The translations under genes and the position numbers were made by a program. Shown here one piece after another: positions 49,905 to 61,544 of a stretch of DNA of 64,000 nucleotides (its first letter is position 1; the number at the start of each line of letters is the position of its first letter). The stretch is from positions 1,071,501 through 1,135,500 of the forward strand of contig NC_065414.1 of NCBI RefSeq assembly GCF_024362695.1. Reading direction: 5' to 3'. Below the pieces are notes generated by a model that was not told where the DNA came from, did no database searches, and saw nothing but the letters and a program-made list of their open reading frames with translations. The stretch comes from Pectinophora gossypiella. Its lineage: Eukaryota > Arthropoda > Insecta > Lepidoptera > Gelechiidae.

Positions 49905-50350
49905 ATTTCTTCCTTCTTATAAGACACGACGTTCACCATCTCTTTGATCTGTTCCATGTAAGCTCTTCTTGGTCTTCCCTGTATGATGTTTTTAATAAAT
50001 TCGTTATGTCACATAATAACGGGTTCTTACCGCGTTTGAATGGGGATATGAGACTCCCGATATTTCGACACTGTTGCAAGTGCCATGATCACGGGATGAC
50101 CGCGTAAACTTAAAACAATGTATAATTCGTTATGTCTTATTAAGTGTCCAATCTTGCCTCTTCTGTCCTCAATAACTCAATATTTGCCTCTTTTCCCTTA
50201 CTCTTACTAGCACTTACTCATTAGTGACTCTTTCAGTCCAATTTATTATTTCCATCCTCCTCCAACACCACATTTCAAAGGCCTCGAGTCTCTCTCTGTC
50301 TTTCTGTGTCAGTGTCCACGTTTCATATTCATAGAGGGCTATACTCCATC
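49905..50350 (-). pseudogene. LINE C-terminal remnant, split by repeat Q
   Basis: On the minus strand the part at 50350-50136 encodes YEYETWTLTQKDRERLEAF and EMWCWRRM, a typical LINE C-terminus. The part below 50000 continues GRPRRAYMEQIKEMV. Stops are present. Repeat Q separates the halves. Confidence 0.7.
50012..50124 (-). repeat. Repeat Q (copy 2), 113-bp insertion with 12-bp target duplication
   Basis: ATTCGTTATGTC flanks the unit on both sides (50000-50011 and 50125-50136) and the LINE reads through once it is removed. The unit matches 3369-3486. Confidence 0.8.
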
Positions 50351-50540
50351 TATCGCCTCATCATCAGCCGTACGACGCCCACTGCTGGGAATAAGCCCCC
50401 CCCCCAAGGATCTCCACGACGATTGGTCCTGCGCTGCCCGCATCCAGCGGCTTCCCGCGACCTTCACCAGATCGTCGGTCCACCTTGTAGCGGGCCTACC
50501 CACTGAGCGTCGTCCGACCTATCGCCTATCTGTCCGGTAT
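50350..50540 (+). repeat. Repeat K, diverged
   Basis: CATCATCAGCCGTACGACGC, CACTGCTGGGAATAAGCC, CTGCCCGCATCCAGCGGC, as at 13130-13455. Confidence 0.5.
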
Positions 50541-50707
50541 TCGGTAGTAACGGAACCAATAGGTATGCACGGGGAAGACGCGGCGCGCTATGGTACGATA
50601 GTTGCATCATTTCCTTGAGAATTCTAGTTGGTGCAGCTGGGCCAGGTGCGTGTTGTGGTATGTAGCTGTCAAAGTTCGTACGAAGAAAAAAGTTGGGTAG
50701 TTTCAAT

Positions 50708-50878
50708 CATCATCATCAGCCCATTAACGTCCTCACTGCTGGGGCACGGGCCTTCCCTATGGATGGATAGGGAGATCGGGCTTTAAACCACCACGCGGGC
50801 CCAGTGCGGATTGATGGTTATTCACGACTGCTAATGCAGCCGGGACCAACGGCTTAACGTGCTAAGCCGTTTCAATCA
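50708..50878 (-). repeat. SINE-D 3' part
   Basis: CATCATCATCAGCCCATTAA, TGGGGCACGGGCCTTCCC, CCGGGACCAACGGCTTAAC. Confidence 0.7.
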
Positions 50879-50884
50879 ATCAAT

Positions 50885-51000
50885 CAATAATACTTTATTG
50901 CACAACGACACATACAAAGGACATAAACATACGAATAAAAACATAAGCACAATAGGCGGCCTTATTGCTAAACAGCAATTTCTGCCAGGCAACCTTAGGG
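50885..51000 (-). repeat. Repeat F, LINE 3' tail
   Basis: ATACTTTATTGCACAACG and AGGCGGCCTTATTGCTAAAC; matches 29395-29520. Confidence 0.6.
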
Positions 51001-51029
51001 TAGGTGGATGTTATTGGGGTTAGTTTCCT

Positions 51030-51125
51030 TGGTCAATAGTAAATTATGAAATTCTGATCACTAAATATAGACAGATCTAAAGACGACAAAAACGTTTCCT
51101 TTTTTATATTTAACTTATTTATAAA
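51030..51125 (-). repeat. Repeat N fragment, inverted
   Basis: AAATTATGAAATTCTGATCAC, AACGTTTCCTTTTTTAT; complement of the end of 51563-51795. Confidence 0.5.
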
Positions 51126-51179
51126 TTTTGACCTAGAAGGATTACATTGACCAAATTGGAGATGTCCTTAGAAAAGGTT

Positions 51180-51330
51180 TAGTATGATTTACTCTGAACC
51201 GGCGTGCGTGTATGAAACGATTGATGATTGTAGAGGAAGCAAAAGAAGTATGTCATGATCGAAGCAAATGGAATTCCATAGTCTCTGCTTACCCCCGGTG
51301 GGAAATAGGCGTGAGTTTATGTATGTATGT
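51180..51330 (+). repeat. Repeat B (copy 3)
   Basis: CTCTGAACCGGCGTGCGTGT, GATCGAAGCAAATGGAATTC, GGTGGGAAATAGGCGTGAG. Confidence 0.65.
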
Positions 51331-51454
51331 TTAATAATAAAAAATGTAATACGTGCGACATATTGTTACATTTTCTATGACGTCACATAGGTCGTCACGA
51401 CCCTATATTATTTAAAAAAAGTCGAATTCCGTTGGTTTAGAGCCCGAAGTAATA

Positions 51455-51562
51455 ATATGAGGAGCTCGGTGGCGCAGCGGTTAAAGCGCTCGGTCTGCGA
51501 TTGTTGAAGTAAAGCAACTTTCGCAAAGGCCGGTCATAGGATGGGTGACCACAAAAAAAAAG
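51455..51562 (+). repeat. SINE-D head only
   Basis: ATGAGGAGCTCGGTGGCGCA to AGGATGGGTGACCACAAAA, then directly joined to repeat N. Confidence 0.7.
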
Positions 51563-51795
51563 TATGAGAAGTCAAAACACGAAATTACTGTGGAATTTGT
51601 ATGAAAAAGCACACTGTGACTTCATAGAAAAACATGATATAATGTCGTACTTATTATTACATTTTCTTCAATAAAATTCATAAATAGGTTGAATAGAAAA
51701 AAAGGAAAAGTGTTTCGTTAGTTTTAGGTACGTCTTTATTTAGTAATCAGAATTTCATAATGTATCTTGAACCTACTACACGACGCAATTATATC
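51563..51795 (+). repeat. Repeat N (copy 2)
   Basis: Near-identical to 35165-35420. Confidence 0.7.
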
Positions 51796-52296
51796 CTGTT
51801 TACTGTGTTATTAATATTATGTTAAAATCTCAGCCCCAAGCACACACTTACCACAACACTACCGACGCCCCATGAGTCCCCTAATGTCATCCAGTTTCCA
51901 GCATATTAAACAGAGACATAATTATTAAACACATTAAATATCTTCGTAAATATGTTTGTGTATTTGCATACATTATACATTTAACTATTCGCTCTGTGCC
52001 ATCGACAATACAACCAAATAGACGCCTATTCGAATACAATGCATTATGCTTCATCAACATCCTTTATGCTTTTTTGTAATTCTAATCTAATCTAGCCTAC
52101 AAAATCCCACTGTAGGGCAAAGGCCTCCCCTTTCTCTTTCCATTTTTCGCGGCCATCACCCAACGCGTGACGATCCGTGCCCACCGCACCGTTTTTTGTA
52201 ATTGTTTCATGAAAATTTTTAAGTGATGTTATTGTCTTGTTTTTGTGTGTGGCGTCTTTTTATAATAAACAATTTCTATTCTATTTTTTCTATTCA
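51796..52296. other. Unassigned DNA with a repeat-like patch
   Basis: CCCACTGTAGGGCAAAGGCC near 52108 is a diverged repeat K start; the remainder is unassigned. Confidence 0.35.
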
Positions 52297-52560
52297 TTCA
52301 TTCTAAAAAGTCACTGTGGTCCTATGTGTCACCGGCTTGCTTCTCAAACGGGGAGCGTCAGTTCGAGCTCCGGTATCGCATACTTGCATGCAATTATCAC
52401 TAACACTATTGGCTCGACCATTATAGGCGGCGATACGGCTCACCAACTATCACGTTGATTTAGCAGAAACCTCGGCGAGATGTGGGTTCTTAGTTTATCT
52501 TGTGATGGATGTACCTCAGACTACCCCAATAGGCACACAGTCGTGAGCTTATGTTTTGTT
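52297..52560 (+). repeat. SINE-J (copy 2)
   Basis: GTCACTGTGGTCCTATGTG, GGGGAGCGTCAGTTCGAGC, GGCTCGACCATTATAGGCGG, GTGATGGATGTACCTC. Confidence 0.7.
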
Positions 52561-53640
52561 CATTCTGTCAACTACCTAACAGAGGTAAGCAAAATTGAGG
52601 GAAGCGCTTTGATTGGCTCAATCGAGATCCTAAACATGTCGAAAAGTTACACAAGCGGTTGCGATTGTTCGAACGATGTCAGGCGGCATCTAATATTTGA
52701 TTATATTTGTCAGATATGTTGACATAATCCGTTCGTCTGTTAATAAGTGTCTAGAAGGCGTATCGTCGATGTTCTGTGCGCATACGGTGCGTCGCCTCGG
52801 AATAATTACTATGGAACTAGTTATTCACGAATTATATTGCAGAATACTGTTTGTAATTTAAGTATTTTTCTTGAGATTTAAGTAAATGTAGGAGATTATG
52901 TTTGGCTTTTTCTTTATTTCACAGCGCACGCTACATCATAATTTGGTTGTGTTTTCTGTGGGTCTGAAACCTGACGCCGTTTTAAACTGCTCTATTTAGC
53001 ATGACCCCATATTTGATATGCCTCAAATCTGTAAGTACAAACATTTGGTTGATTCTTCTATGCTAGAGAGAAATGAAAAGGAAAAACAGAAAGCGTTCAG
53101 CCACGCACGTAAGTGCGAAAGAGACAGATAGTCCGCGCGCTTCCTCTTACTCCTTAGCGGCTTACGGCCATTTAGACTAAAGTAAGACCGAGAGGGGGTG
53201 AGGTAAATCTAGCGCGGCGCCCGATTCGAATTAGTGCGGGGTGGGGAGTTACTGTTCGTAAGTAGGTATCTCCGTTATAGTAAGGCATTTTGATCTTCAT
53301 ACATACAATAATACAATAATACATACAATCTCAACATAAAAATAATATGTTTAATTAAGAATGCGATCGGCCGATACTAAGCCGTTATCAGATCGTTGCG
53401 TATTAGTATCCTTTAGTTTATTTTCTTTATTTAAATCTAAAAATAAAGTGTTGCCATTTAGAAGTTATATTTAAATTCGCCGACGGTTTCTGAACGAAAG
53501 GATTATCGCGTCAAAGTGACAGGCGACCATGCGGGCCCCCGAAATTATTATGTTCGAGGTGGTCGCAGAACAAAAGAAAAAAATACGAAAGTTACACTTT
53601 TCTGCGGGTTCCGTTAAGGCTACTTTACATTAAATACTAC
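52561..53640. other. Unassigned DNA with a GC-rich patch
   Basis: 53090-53250 is GC-rich (GTGCGAAAGAGACAGATAG, TCTAGCGCGGCGCCCGATTC) in AT-rich surroundings. No ORF fits a known protein; it could be promoter-like DNA or an unclassified repeat. Confidence 0.35.
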
Positions 53641-53818
53641 ATGGAGTGATGCATAGAAACTTCGACTACCAAATGAAAGATGTTGAAACTAACTACCTGG
53701 TTTGTTTCTCAATTAGGCCAACTAGGAAGGAACATACATAATCTCATCTCACGCCCGTATACCGCAATGGGGTGGGCAGAGCCACAAGTAATCAAAGACA
53801 ACTTACACCCACTTATTT

Positions 53819-53965
53819 TCTTCTATCGTGCGGGTTGTGAGGTGAATACTAACCTCATCAACCCTGGTGTCAGGGTTAATATTGAGCCGCCAAAGGCCCC
53901 TGACAAGGCTCATATAACGACTACTTACTTAACGTGCTTAACATGCCTTCTGAAGCACGGATGTA
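53819..53965 (-). repeat. SINE-A 3' part
   Basis: TTCTATCGTGCGGGTTGTGA, GCCGCCAAAGGCCCCTGAC, CTTCTGAAGCACGGATG. Confidence 0.65.
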
Positions 53966-54194
53966 CCTTATGGTGACAAGGGAGCCTTAAGATATGGAGC
54001 CTAGCTTTTTGAATTGATTGAATGCTCGGAGGAGCAGCAGGGATTCCATTCATTACATTTAATTTTTAGGGTTGAGAAGTTCAAAAAAAAATGTAGGTCG
54101 TCATAGAGAAGAAAGAGACAACCATTACTGCGAATGTCGAAAAAAAATATAGTAGACATAAAAATTGATGATGTAAAGTGTCAAAAAATAAGTT

Positions 54195-54232
54195 ACGAAC
54201 TGAATAAAGACATTTTTGAGTTTGAGTTTACG
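54195..54232 (+). repeat. Repeat E tail fragment
   Basis: ACGAACTGAATAAAGACATTTT and a TTGAGTTTGAGTTT tail. Confidence 0.5.
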
Positions 54233-54619
54233 TACTTTACATTCAGAAGTACCTGTTGTTCTCACAGTTTCTACGTAAACATTACTGATTGCGACGTCTC
54301 TGTTGTGAAAACTACGACAGAAATTAGGAATGGAACTGAATTATACATGTTCTAGAACAGCTTCTTTCTAAACATTTCATGACATAGAGAAAAAACTTAT
54401 TTATTCTCGGTACTTAAGTGTATTTTAACGCTGAACTCAAAAGTTGAGGAATGCTGAATTCTCTAATCAATTTTCGAGTCATTGTTCAGACGAAAAGGTT
54501 TTGACACTCCATTGTCGTTCGAACGTATCCCAAAAATTATCAAAGAAAACCGCGGCGAGGCGTCAATCTCTTGCAAATTTTCGTTCAGTTTCAAAATAAA
54601 TGTAAAAAGAAATAAAGGA

Positions 54620-54969
54620 GATAGTAAGATAGCTCGCGGTGGCTCAGTGTGAGCTTTGAACGCACCGCGCGCGGGCGCACCGGCCATTTTCCGCCAACCG
54701 TCGCCGTGACACGCATTCGAATTTCGAAGGACTCATTTCTTTTTAATTTCGTTCGAAAACCAAATTATTATTCACATTTTCTTCTTATTCATTTTCTTTT
54801 GTCTAAACTCCTTTTTGAATTTTTGTCATAAAACTTTTTTCGGATTAGTGTGTGTTTGTGCGACTTTTGTGCTGTGCTGTGGTTTGTGTGACTAGATTCT
54901 GATTAAATAGATAGTGTTGTGGTTTTTCGTGAAGTTTCGACTACCCGCACGATATGCGCGTCTATTCAG
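54620..54969 (+). promoter_or_regulatory. Candidate promoter and first exon of a rightward gene
   Basis: A local GC-rich patch (54655-54712, GCACCGCGCGCGGGCGCACC) in AT-rich DNA has a TCAGT initiator at 54644-54648. An untranslated-looking, T-rich leader follows to ATGCGCGTCTATTCAG/GTAAGTGG, with ATG at 54954 and donor at 54970. No matching second exon was found in the window, so the gene would continue beyond it or be spread over large introns. Confidence 0.4.
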
Positions 54970-55699
54970 GTAAGTGGCCGTTATATTTGAACGCAGCTTC
55001 TTTATTTGAAACACAATCTAGAATTCTAACCTCAATTTTTAGTAGACTTGCGTTTATACGTAATCCTTGAAACCGATATTTAGAGAAATATCTTCCTACT
55101 TGTTACAGTAAATTTAATATATTTTTTAACATCATCATTACACTTACTGCATTTCTGTTTTGTAGGTATGTTGGTTTGTGAGACTGTAAAAAAGAAAAAA
55201 GCTAGTTATGATCTCGGACACCTAAGGTAATCAAGGAATAATTTGAGACACCATTGTCACGCCATCAACAAAATGTATGCTGTTGATACTTGGTGTCTTG
55301 TTGATGGCGCAATCAACAATAGGATATTTGACTGTGTCAAAGATAAATTGTAAAAAGCTAATTTAGAAATAGAAGCTAGTCTACGATGATCAAATATCAA
55401 CCTCATTTTACTTTTCGACTTATTTTAGAATTTTATTCATGAATTAAGTAACAATGAGGATGAAGTTTGACCGCTTTTATTGATGACGTCACAGGTCAGT
55501 ATTTCCATACAACCTCCAAAGAAAACTTTCGTTTTGACGTTTCGTATAAAGTATCTCATTTGACAAGGTTGTCAAGTACCCTATACGAGAAACCAAGGTG
55601 AAAGTGATAGGAATACATAGGATTGACTTGCCACCTAATGTCAATCCCATACATTTTATCACTGTCACTTCACTAACCCCAAACTGTTAACTGTTTGGA
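54970..55699. other. Unassigned DNA (possible intron)
   Basis: AT-rich. A hairpin with GCCATCAACAA and TTGTTGATGGC arms lies at 55261-55309. No gene. Confidence 0.35.
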
Positions 55700-55912
55700 C
55701 AATAAACGATTATCACGTGCTCAGCGGTGAAGGAAAACATAGCGAGGAAACCCACGTTCCCGAGATATGCATTTTCGGAGGTATGTGACCTAACCTGTAT
55801 TGGGCTGGTTTTCTCTCCGCAGGTTGGAAGATTAGACAGGCAGTCGTCTAAATCTTCAGGTTAGGCAAGCGGACCCTGTGAAAAACGGGATAATGCTAGG
55901 GAGATGATGACT
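55700..55912 (+). repeat. SINE-C body
   Basis: CACGTGCTCAGCGGTGAAGG, GACCTAACCTGTATTGGGC, GATAATGCTAGGGAGATGATG. Confidence 0.75.
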
Positions 55913-55934
55913 TCAATAACCCCAAAAGTGTGGT

Positions 55935-56265
55935 CTTCTTCTATCGTGTGGGTTTTGAGGTAAATTACCAACCTCATCAACCCTGGTGTCAGGGTTATTG
56001 AACTGCCAAAGGCCCCTGACATGACTCATGTAACGATTACTCACTTACATCAGTAAGTTGTAACCGGGATCAACGGCTTAACGTGCCTTCCGAAGCGATC
56101 CGTGCTTCGTCTTACTTTCGGATAATCAGGTGACCAGGCTGTAATGTCCTAGCCAAACTAGGGATGACAAAGTAATTTTTGTGGTATGTCCCCACCGGAA
56201 TTTGAACCTGGGACCTCCGGATCGTGAGCCTAACCCGCAACCACTGGACCACGAAGGCTGTTGCT
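55935..56265 (-). repeat. SINE-A, nearly full length
   Basis: From CTTCTATCGTGTGGGTTTTG to the tRNA-like head (GGGACCTCCGGATCGTGAGC, CCACTGGACCACGAAGGC); a (GCT)n run follows. Confidence 0.8.
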
Positions 56266-56609
56266 GCTGCTGCTGGTGCAAGTCCAGTACAGGGGAACAT
56301 ACCGGCACTCCCAGTTTGATAAGCTGAAGTAAATACCTAGTATTCATGACCTAGGTCACGATTACAAGACCTAGCCTTAATTCTGTACCTGCACATCACA
56401 AACTTGATGCAACATTATATCTTTTGATGGACCACAGATGCCGTTTAAGTGTGGTTGGATTGTGTGAAGAAGGATATTGCGTGTGAAAGGTACTGAGGTG
56501 AAGAAATAAATGGAAGAGGAATATATGTGACCCCACTTAGAGTGGGGTGGGGGCAGGAGGTTGATGATTTGGCTAACCTCCCTGATGAGGTAGCGTTTAT
56601 GGAACTTCA

Positions 56610-56690
56610 TACATTTTGTTGGTGACGCAACCGTGGTTGCGGCACCATGGTGTCCTTGTCAGACAGGGCCCTTATTCTATTATGTTGCAA
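56610..56690 (-). repeat. Repeat W (copy 3)
   Basis: TTTTGTTGGTGACGCAACCG, GCACCATGGTGTCCTTGTC. Confidence 0.4.
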
Positions 56691-56894
56691 TATTGGATAT
56701 GAGGTATCGCTGGTATGACTTATGGCTCGACTTATATAGGATTAAGGCAGCGTTTATGTAAGGACAGAAGTAAATGAGCTCTTGTATGGCGGTTGCATTT
56801 CATAGACAGACAATAACTCACGCCCGTTACTCCGTAATGGGGTAGGCAGGGCGAAACAAAGTTCTAAAATGGATATGATGAACGTTTTTTCCGG

Positions 56895-56940
56895 CTATTA
56901 ATGCCATTTGTGGCTTTAAGCCATGTGAAAAAAAAGGTAG
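56895..56940 (-). repeat. Repeat P fragment
   Basis: CGGCTATTAATGCCATTTGTG with GCCATGTGAAAAA. Confidence 0.35.
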
Positions 56941-56962
56941 TTAAACCTTATCATGACAAGAA

Positions 56963-57225
56963 ATCGGCCTCCGTGGTCCAGTTGTTCAAACATGGGCTCA
57001 CGATCCGGTGGTTCCGGGTTCGTATCTCGGTTGGGACATATCACAAAAAACACTTTTGTGTACTCTTGTTTTAATACGTGCTACGGAAGGCACGTTAAGC
57101 TGGTCCCGACTGCTACTGACTGATGAAAGTTTATTAGTCGTTACATGAGGCATGTAACATGGGACCCTGACACCAGGGTTGATGAGGCTGGTATTCCACC
57201 TCACAACCCACACGATAATAAGAAG
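56963..57225 (+). repeat. SINE-A
   Basis: Head CGGCCTCCGTGGTCCAG, B box GGGTTCGTATC, 3' end CACCTCACAACCCACACGAT. Confidence 0.75.
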
Positions 57226-57690
57226 AACGCAGAACCTAGTAGACCCGTCCTTCTTTACCGTTTAACAGCTGATCGTATTCTATATTTTTATTCGCTCCCA
57301 GTGCAGCATAGAAGCTATAATTCATAGACAATATTGATTTTAATACACAAATACATAATGTTATTCATAGTAACATAACTTGAAATTGACATGAATTTAA
57401 TGCGTTCCTTTTCTCCATTATTGTATTTACTTTCACTCCATCTCAGGACGCAATAAATTTTATTTAACTACGAATGTTACGGTCCAAATGGATTAGAAAT
57501 AGGAAATGTAATGAAAATGTATGTCAGTCATTATGTAAATGTAATATAATATATTATTCTATAAAGGACTTGAATATTATATAATATTAGACCACCCGCA
57601 GTTATATTATGCTCAAATTTGACTTGATTTATATATTTAAGTACGTGAATTATTTCACAGTTCTTTATCTTGAGGAAATAAACACCAGTG
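57226..57690. other. Unassigned AT-rich DNA
   Basis: No gene or known repeat seen. Confidence 0.3.
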
Positions 57691-57933
57691 CTCTGTTTAT
57701 GAAAACTTACAAGCCCTTTATTACAAGAAATTTTCTTTTAAAAGTATTAATTATTACAAGAATGTGTTTATCAAAACTACACACGTAAATTACATGTTAC
57801 AAGTGTCAATATTTATTTCACAAGTATATTTTACAATCTCTCTACTTTTTTTTGATAAACGTAATTTACACGTATTTGTGAGTAACTTGTAACTTGTGAA
57901 CGTGTAGACTTGTAAGTTTTGATAAACGAGGCA
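57691..57933. mobile_element. MITE X, 243-bp foldback
   Basis: CTCTGTTTATGAAAACTTAC with AAG at the left is mirrored by CTTGTAAGTTTTGATAAACG at the right; inner arms share ACGTAAATTACATGTTAC against GTAATTTACACG. Confidence 0.65.
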
Positions 57934-57957
57934 CAGATGGGTACAACCTTATCTTTT

Positions 57958-58130
57958 ATTTATTCCTAAATGTTCTCCTAGGTCTACTTCTTCCTTTCAT
58001 TCCTTCAAATTTTCCTTCTACGATGTTTTTTTTATAAAACGAATCGTATCGTATCAGATGGCCAATTATATTTCCTCTCCGGTTCTTTATAATCTCTATT
58101 ATGCATATCAATTTATGATAGTTTAAACTC
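57958..58130 (-). pseudogene. LINE C-terminal remnant
   Basis: On the minus strand encodes IVEGKFEGMKGRSRPRRTF, the G-RGRPR motif at the C-end of LINE proteins; related to 61545-61775. Confidence 0.55.
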
Positions 58131-58560
58131 ATCAGGTATACATCTTTTAATGACTACTGATGTATGTACTAATTTATTTATTCTTGAAAATGTACACACT
58201 TTCCAACCTTTACATGTCCAATATATTATAGTACTAACTACTAATCTATTAAAACAAACAAATCTGGTTTACAAATTTCTCTTGATCTCGAGATAAAACT
58301 GACATTTATTAAGTTTGAACTATCAAGCTCTTATCTACGGAATCAGGTAAATTTCTCATCCGCACTCAAACAAGCCGATGTGGTATGTCACTAATTAAGC
58401 GATGGTGTGAAGATGGGGAAATTTTCAAATATTTGGGTTAACTACCAAAATATGTCGAACTGAGGAAATTATTGCATACTCGATCAAAAGCCACGTGTTG
58501 GGTCTCAGAAAGACACATCTGGTACTTAAAAAATAGCTGGACTGGAAGTGAAGAAGAAAA
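58131..58560. other. Unassigned AT-rich DNA
   Basis: No gene or known repeat seen. Confidence 0.3.
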
Positions 58561-58564
58561 TTAA

Positions 58565-58640
58565 GTGAGTGGTGGGTGGTGAGTGGTGAGTGGTGAGTGG
58601 TGAATGGTGAGTGGTGAGTGACTAAGTGAGTGAGTTACTA
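58565..58640 (+). repeat. GTGAGTG minisatellite
   Basis: About eight 7-bp units (GTGAGTG, with GTGGGTG and GTGAATG variants). Confidence 0.85.
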
Positions 58641-58851
58641 AGAGTAGAGAAATCATGGAACGCATTCAGCTGCTCATCAAAAATAATTCAAAATTATTTA
58701 CTCGTCATAATTATCAAAGGTCTGAAGTTCAGACTTGTTGGTAGTTATTATTAAGTCTACTTCATTTCGCAAGGTACCTATCTTATCCTAATATTCTTTG
58801 CAAATAATCATCGATTAATATTCTTCTTTATTAATCATTATCATTATTTTG

Positions 58852-59055
58852 AGGAGCTCGGCGGCGCAGCGGTTAACGCGCTCGGTCGCTTCGGAAGGCA
58901 CGTTAAGCCGTTGGTCCCGGCTGCATTAGCAGTCGTTAATAACCACCAATCCGCACTGGGCCCGCGTGGTGGTTTAAGGCCCGATCTCCCTATCCATCCA
59001 TAGGGAAGGCTCGTGCCCCAGCAGTGGGGACGTTAATGGGCTGGTGATGATGAAA
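58852..59055 (+). repeat. SINE-D lacking the 5S-like segment
   Basis: The head GAGGAGCTCGGCGGCGCAGC and CGCGCTCGGTC join directly to GCTTCGGAAGGCACGTTAAG; the middle with GTTAAGCAAC and GGATGGGTGACC is deleted. Confidence 0.75.
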
Positions 59056-59435
59056 CATTATTAAAAAAAAAACTCAAACAATTAAGAGCAGTATAGTGAA
59101 ACGAAAACATTACAAAGCTTTCTGTACAGAATAACATTCAACGAGCTTAGAATCTCAATTAGTAGAATGTTGAATACATTCAAGCATTCAGGTGTATTTG
59201 TGGGCACATTCATCGGATTTACTGAATCGCATACATACTAAATTCTGTCTCACTTTAGTTTGCATACTCTGTGGTTTAATTGTAGTCTTTGTTATACGAC
59301 CAAGTAGCGAATGTCATTCGAAGTAAATATATTATACACGTTAAGTCACGTCATAAAATTAGCAAAAACACTGGTCTTTGTCAATTATTTTTAGGTTCCC
59401 AGATGGAAGTTTAAAGTCATAGTGTTCTACATGTA
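59056..59435. other. Unassigned AT-rich DNA
   Basis: No gene or known repeat seen. Confidence 0.3.
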
Positions 59436-59665
59436 TATATACATGTAGGAAAGTGAGAATGCTATGTAAGGATAATGAATGAGAATTTGATTGTTTATGG
59501 TATGAAAGAAGGATGGTTAATGAATGGGACGTAAGGCAGTTTTAAAAAGTAAGAAGGGGAGTCTTTGGTGCGATGTCGGTCGGGTTAGATGATTTTGGTT
59601 TTAATAAAAGGAGTAAAGACATTTAAAAAATATCCGAGTTATTTCATTATCCCACATACTTACAT
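59436..59665. repeat. Repeat V (copy 2)
   Basis: Inverted relative of 40697-40905 (TACATGTAGGAAAGTGAGAA, GGTATGAAAGAAGGATGG, GGCAGTTTTAAAAAGTA). Confidence 0.65.
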
Positions 59666-59979
59666 GTGTCTTTCACGTCAGTAATCCCCAATAGGGTGAA
59701 TAGTAAGCTGAACTTGTAGCAGTTGATAATTTACACTTATTTTTAGAACGTCCAATTTTCAAAATGTATTGCGGCAGCTCACGTTTCCTAGAATGACTAT
59801 TTTCCAGTATGTTCATTTCCCTAAATGTCCTTTTCACAGAATGTACATAACCTAACGAATATCTGAAGTGGCCATATGTGAATTAAGAGCGTTACTTACA
59901 TATATTACTACCACGAGCTCAAAACCAATAGTTTCCGAGTTCGTGTTTGGGAAAAGATTAGGTATCGCCTGATCAGCAT

Positions 59980-60152
59980 TTAAATTCAAACTCAAAAATA
60001 TCTTTATTCAGTAGGTAATACTTTTTGAATCGTCATTTTTTACATAACGAACGTCTCATCCACTTAATACTACTGCAGCTTCTCACAACCTGTATAGCCG
60101 GGGAAAAGAAGCTGCAAGATAAACCTCGGCACAGGGCCCTAGACGTGTTTTA
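59980..60152 (-). repeat. Repeat E, LINE 3' end
   Basis: ACTCAAAAATATCTTTATTC to GCACAGGGCCCTAGACGTG. Confidence 0.7.
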
Positions 60153-60154
60153 AA

Positions 60155-60355
60155 AGATGTTTTCAGTGAAGAAAAACCCACTCCGTATAAATCATGCGTT
60201 TCAGAGGTATGTTTCCTAGCCTGCATTAGGCTGGTTTTCGTTTCGCGGGTTGGAAGGTCAGACAGGTAGTCGCTTCTGTAAAAAACCGGACCTGTCAAAT
60301 CTTCAGGTTAGGTAAGCGGGCCATATGAAAAACGGGATAATGCTAGGAAGAAGAT
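60155..60355 (+). repeat. SINE-C 3' half
   Basis: TGCATTAGGCTGGTTTTCG, GTCAGACAGGTAGTCGCTTC, GATAATGCTAGGAAGAAGATG. Confidence 0.7.
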
Positions 60356-60599
60356 GATGGTGGACAGTACAGATTAACAAACTACTCACAAACTATAATA
60401 ATTGTAGTTACTAGTGAGGTGTAAAGGGCCCTTGTAGAAGACATACTTAGCCACTGCATTCTTAAGTAGGTATTTACTCTAAAGGCTTAGTTTCAAAGAG
60501 AAATCGCAACGTTTGCTTAGAACAGTTCCTCTTATTTAGAAAACATTTTCTATTGTTGCTTCAAACATTTTTCTTTTATCCTACATACTTACATAAACA

Positions 60600-60772
60600 A
60601 CGTAACATAAGCTCATGACGATCCTAATTGGGGTAGACAGAAGTACATCCATCGCAAAATGAACTAAGCACATCTCATCGAGCTTTCTGTTAGACCAACG
60701 TGATAGGTGGTGAGCCGTATCGCCATCTATAATGGTCGAGAAAACTGTGTTAGTGAAAACTGCGCTTACTTA
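60600..60772 (-). repeat. SINE-J (copy 3)
   Basis: CATCTCATCGAGCTTTCTG, ACGTGATAGGTGGTGAGCCG, in reverse. Confidence 0.65.
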
Positions 60773-60837
60773 AACTAACCCCCTAGTCAGTAATAGACTG
60801 GGGATCAACACAAGTAATTAGAAAACAGCTGATCAGA

Positions 60838-60995
60838 CCATACCCGTGGTCCAGTGGTCGTTGGGCTCACGATCCGGGTTCCAATCCCAGTGGGGACATA
60901 TCACAAAAATCACTTCGCAGTCCATAGTTTGATTAGGAAATGCAGGCTGATCCCCCGATTGTCCGAAAGTGAGATGATCCGTTCTTTTGACTCTG
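60838..60995 (+). repeat. SINE-A 5' part
   Basis: CCGTGGTCCAGTGGTCGTTG, GGGTTCCAATCCCAGTGGG, GATTGTCCGAAAGTGAGATG. Confidence 0.65.
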
Positions 60996-61295
60996 CCCAC
61001 CCTCTAAACGATTACGTGTGTGAGTTTACGTGAGTATGTTGATGCCATAAAAAATATTTAAAAGACAATAACAGGAAAGTGCGTCTCGCATGCGCGTGCG
61101 TTTGATCTAGCCGCGTATTTAGATCACTGAGTTATGTGACTTGGATATCGTAGCTTGATCAGACCAATAAGGAATTTCATTAAGAACGAATTTATATGCT
61201 AATATTTTTTTTATTAAGAGCGCTTGAATGTGTATGGGATGTCTAAGCGATGATGTCATAAAACTCAATAAGATTACCGTAATCAGAGTAACTGG

Positions 61296-61500
61296 AGCGG
61301 CTGATCACCTGATTGTCCAAAAAGTAAGATGATCCGTGCTTCGGAAGGCACTAAAGCCGTTGGTCCCGGTTACTACTTACTGATGTAAGTAAGTAGTCGT
61401 TACATGAGCCATGTCAGGGGCCTTTGGTTCAATAATAACCCTGACACCAGGGTTGATGAGGTTGGTAATTCACCTCACAACCCACACGATAGAAGAAGAG
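61296..61500 (+). repeat. SINE-A 3' part
   Basis: GGCTGATCACCTGATTGTCC to CCCACACGATAGAAGAAGAG. Confidence 0.75.
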
Positions 61501-61544
61501 AAGGGTAACTGGATGTGTAGTGAGTTCTTCTCTCTCTCTCTTTA

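Noticed and set aside
60083..60298. 71-codon minus-strand ORF
   Set aside because: It spans the junction of a LINE tail and SINE-C and is not conserved as a protein.
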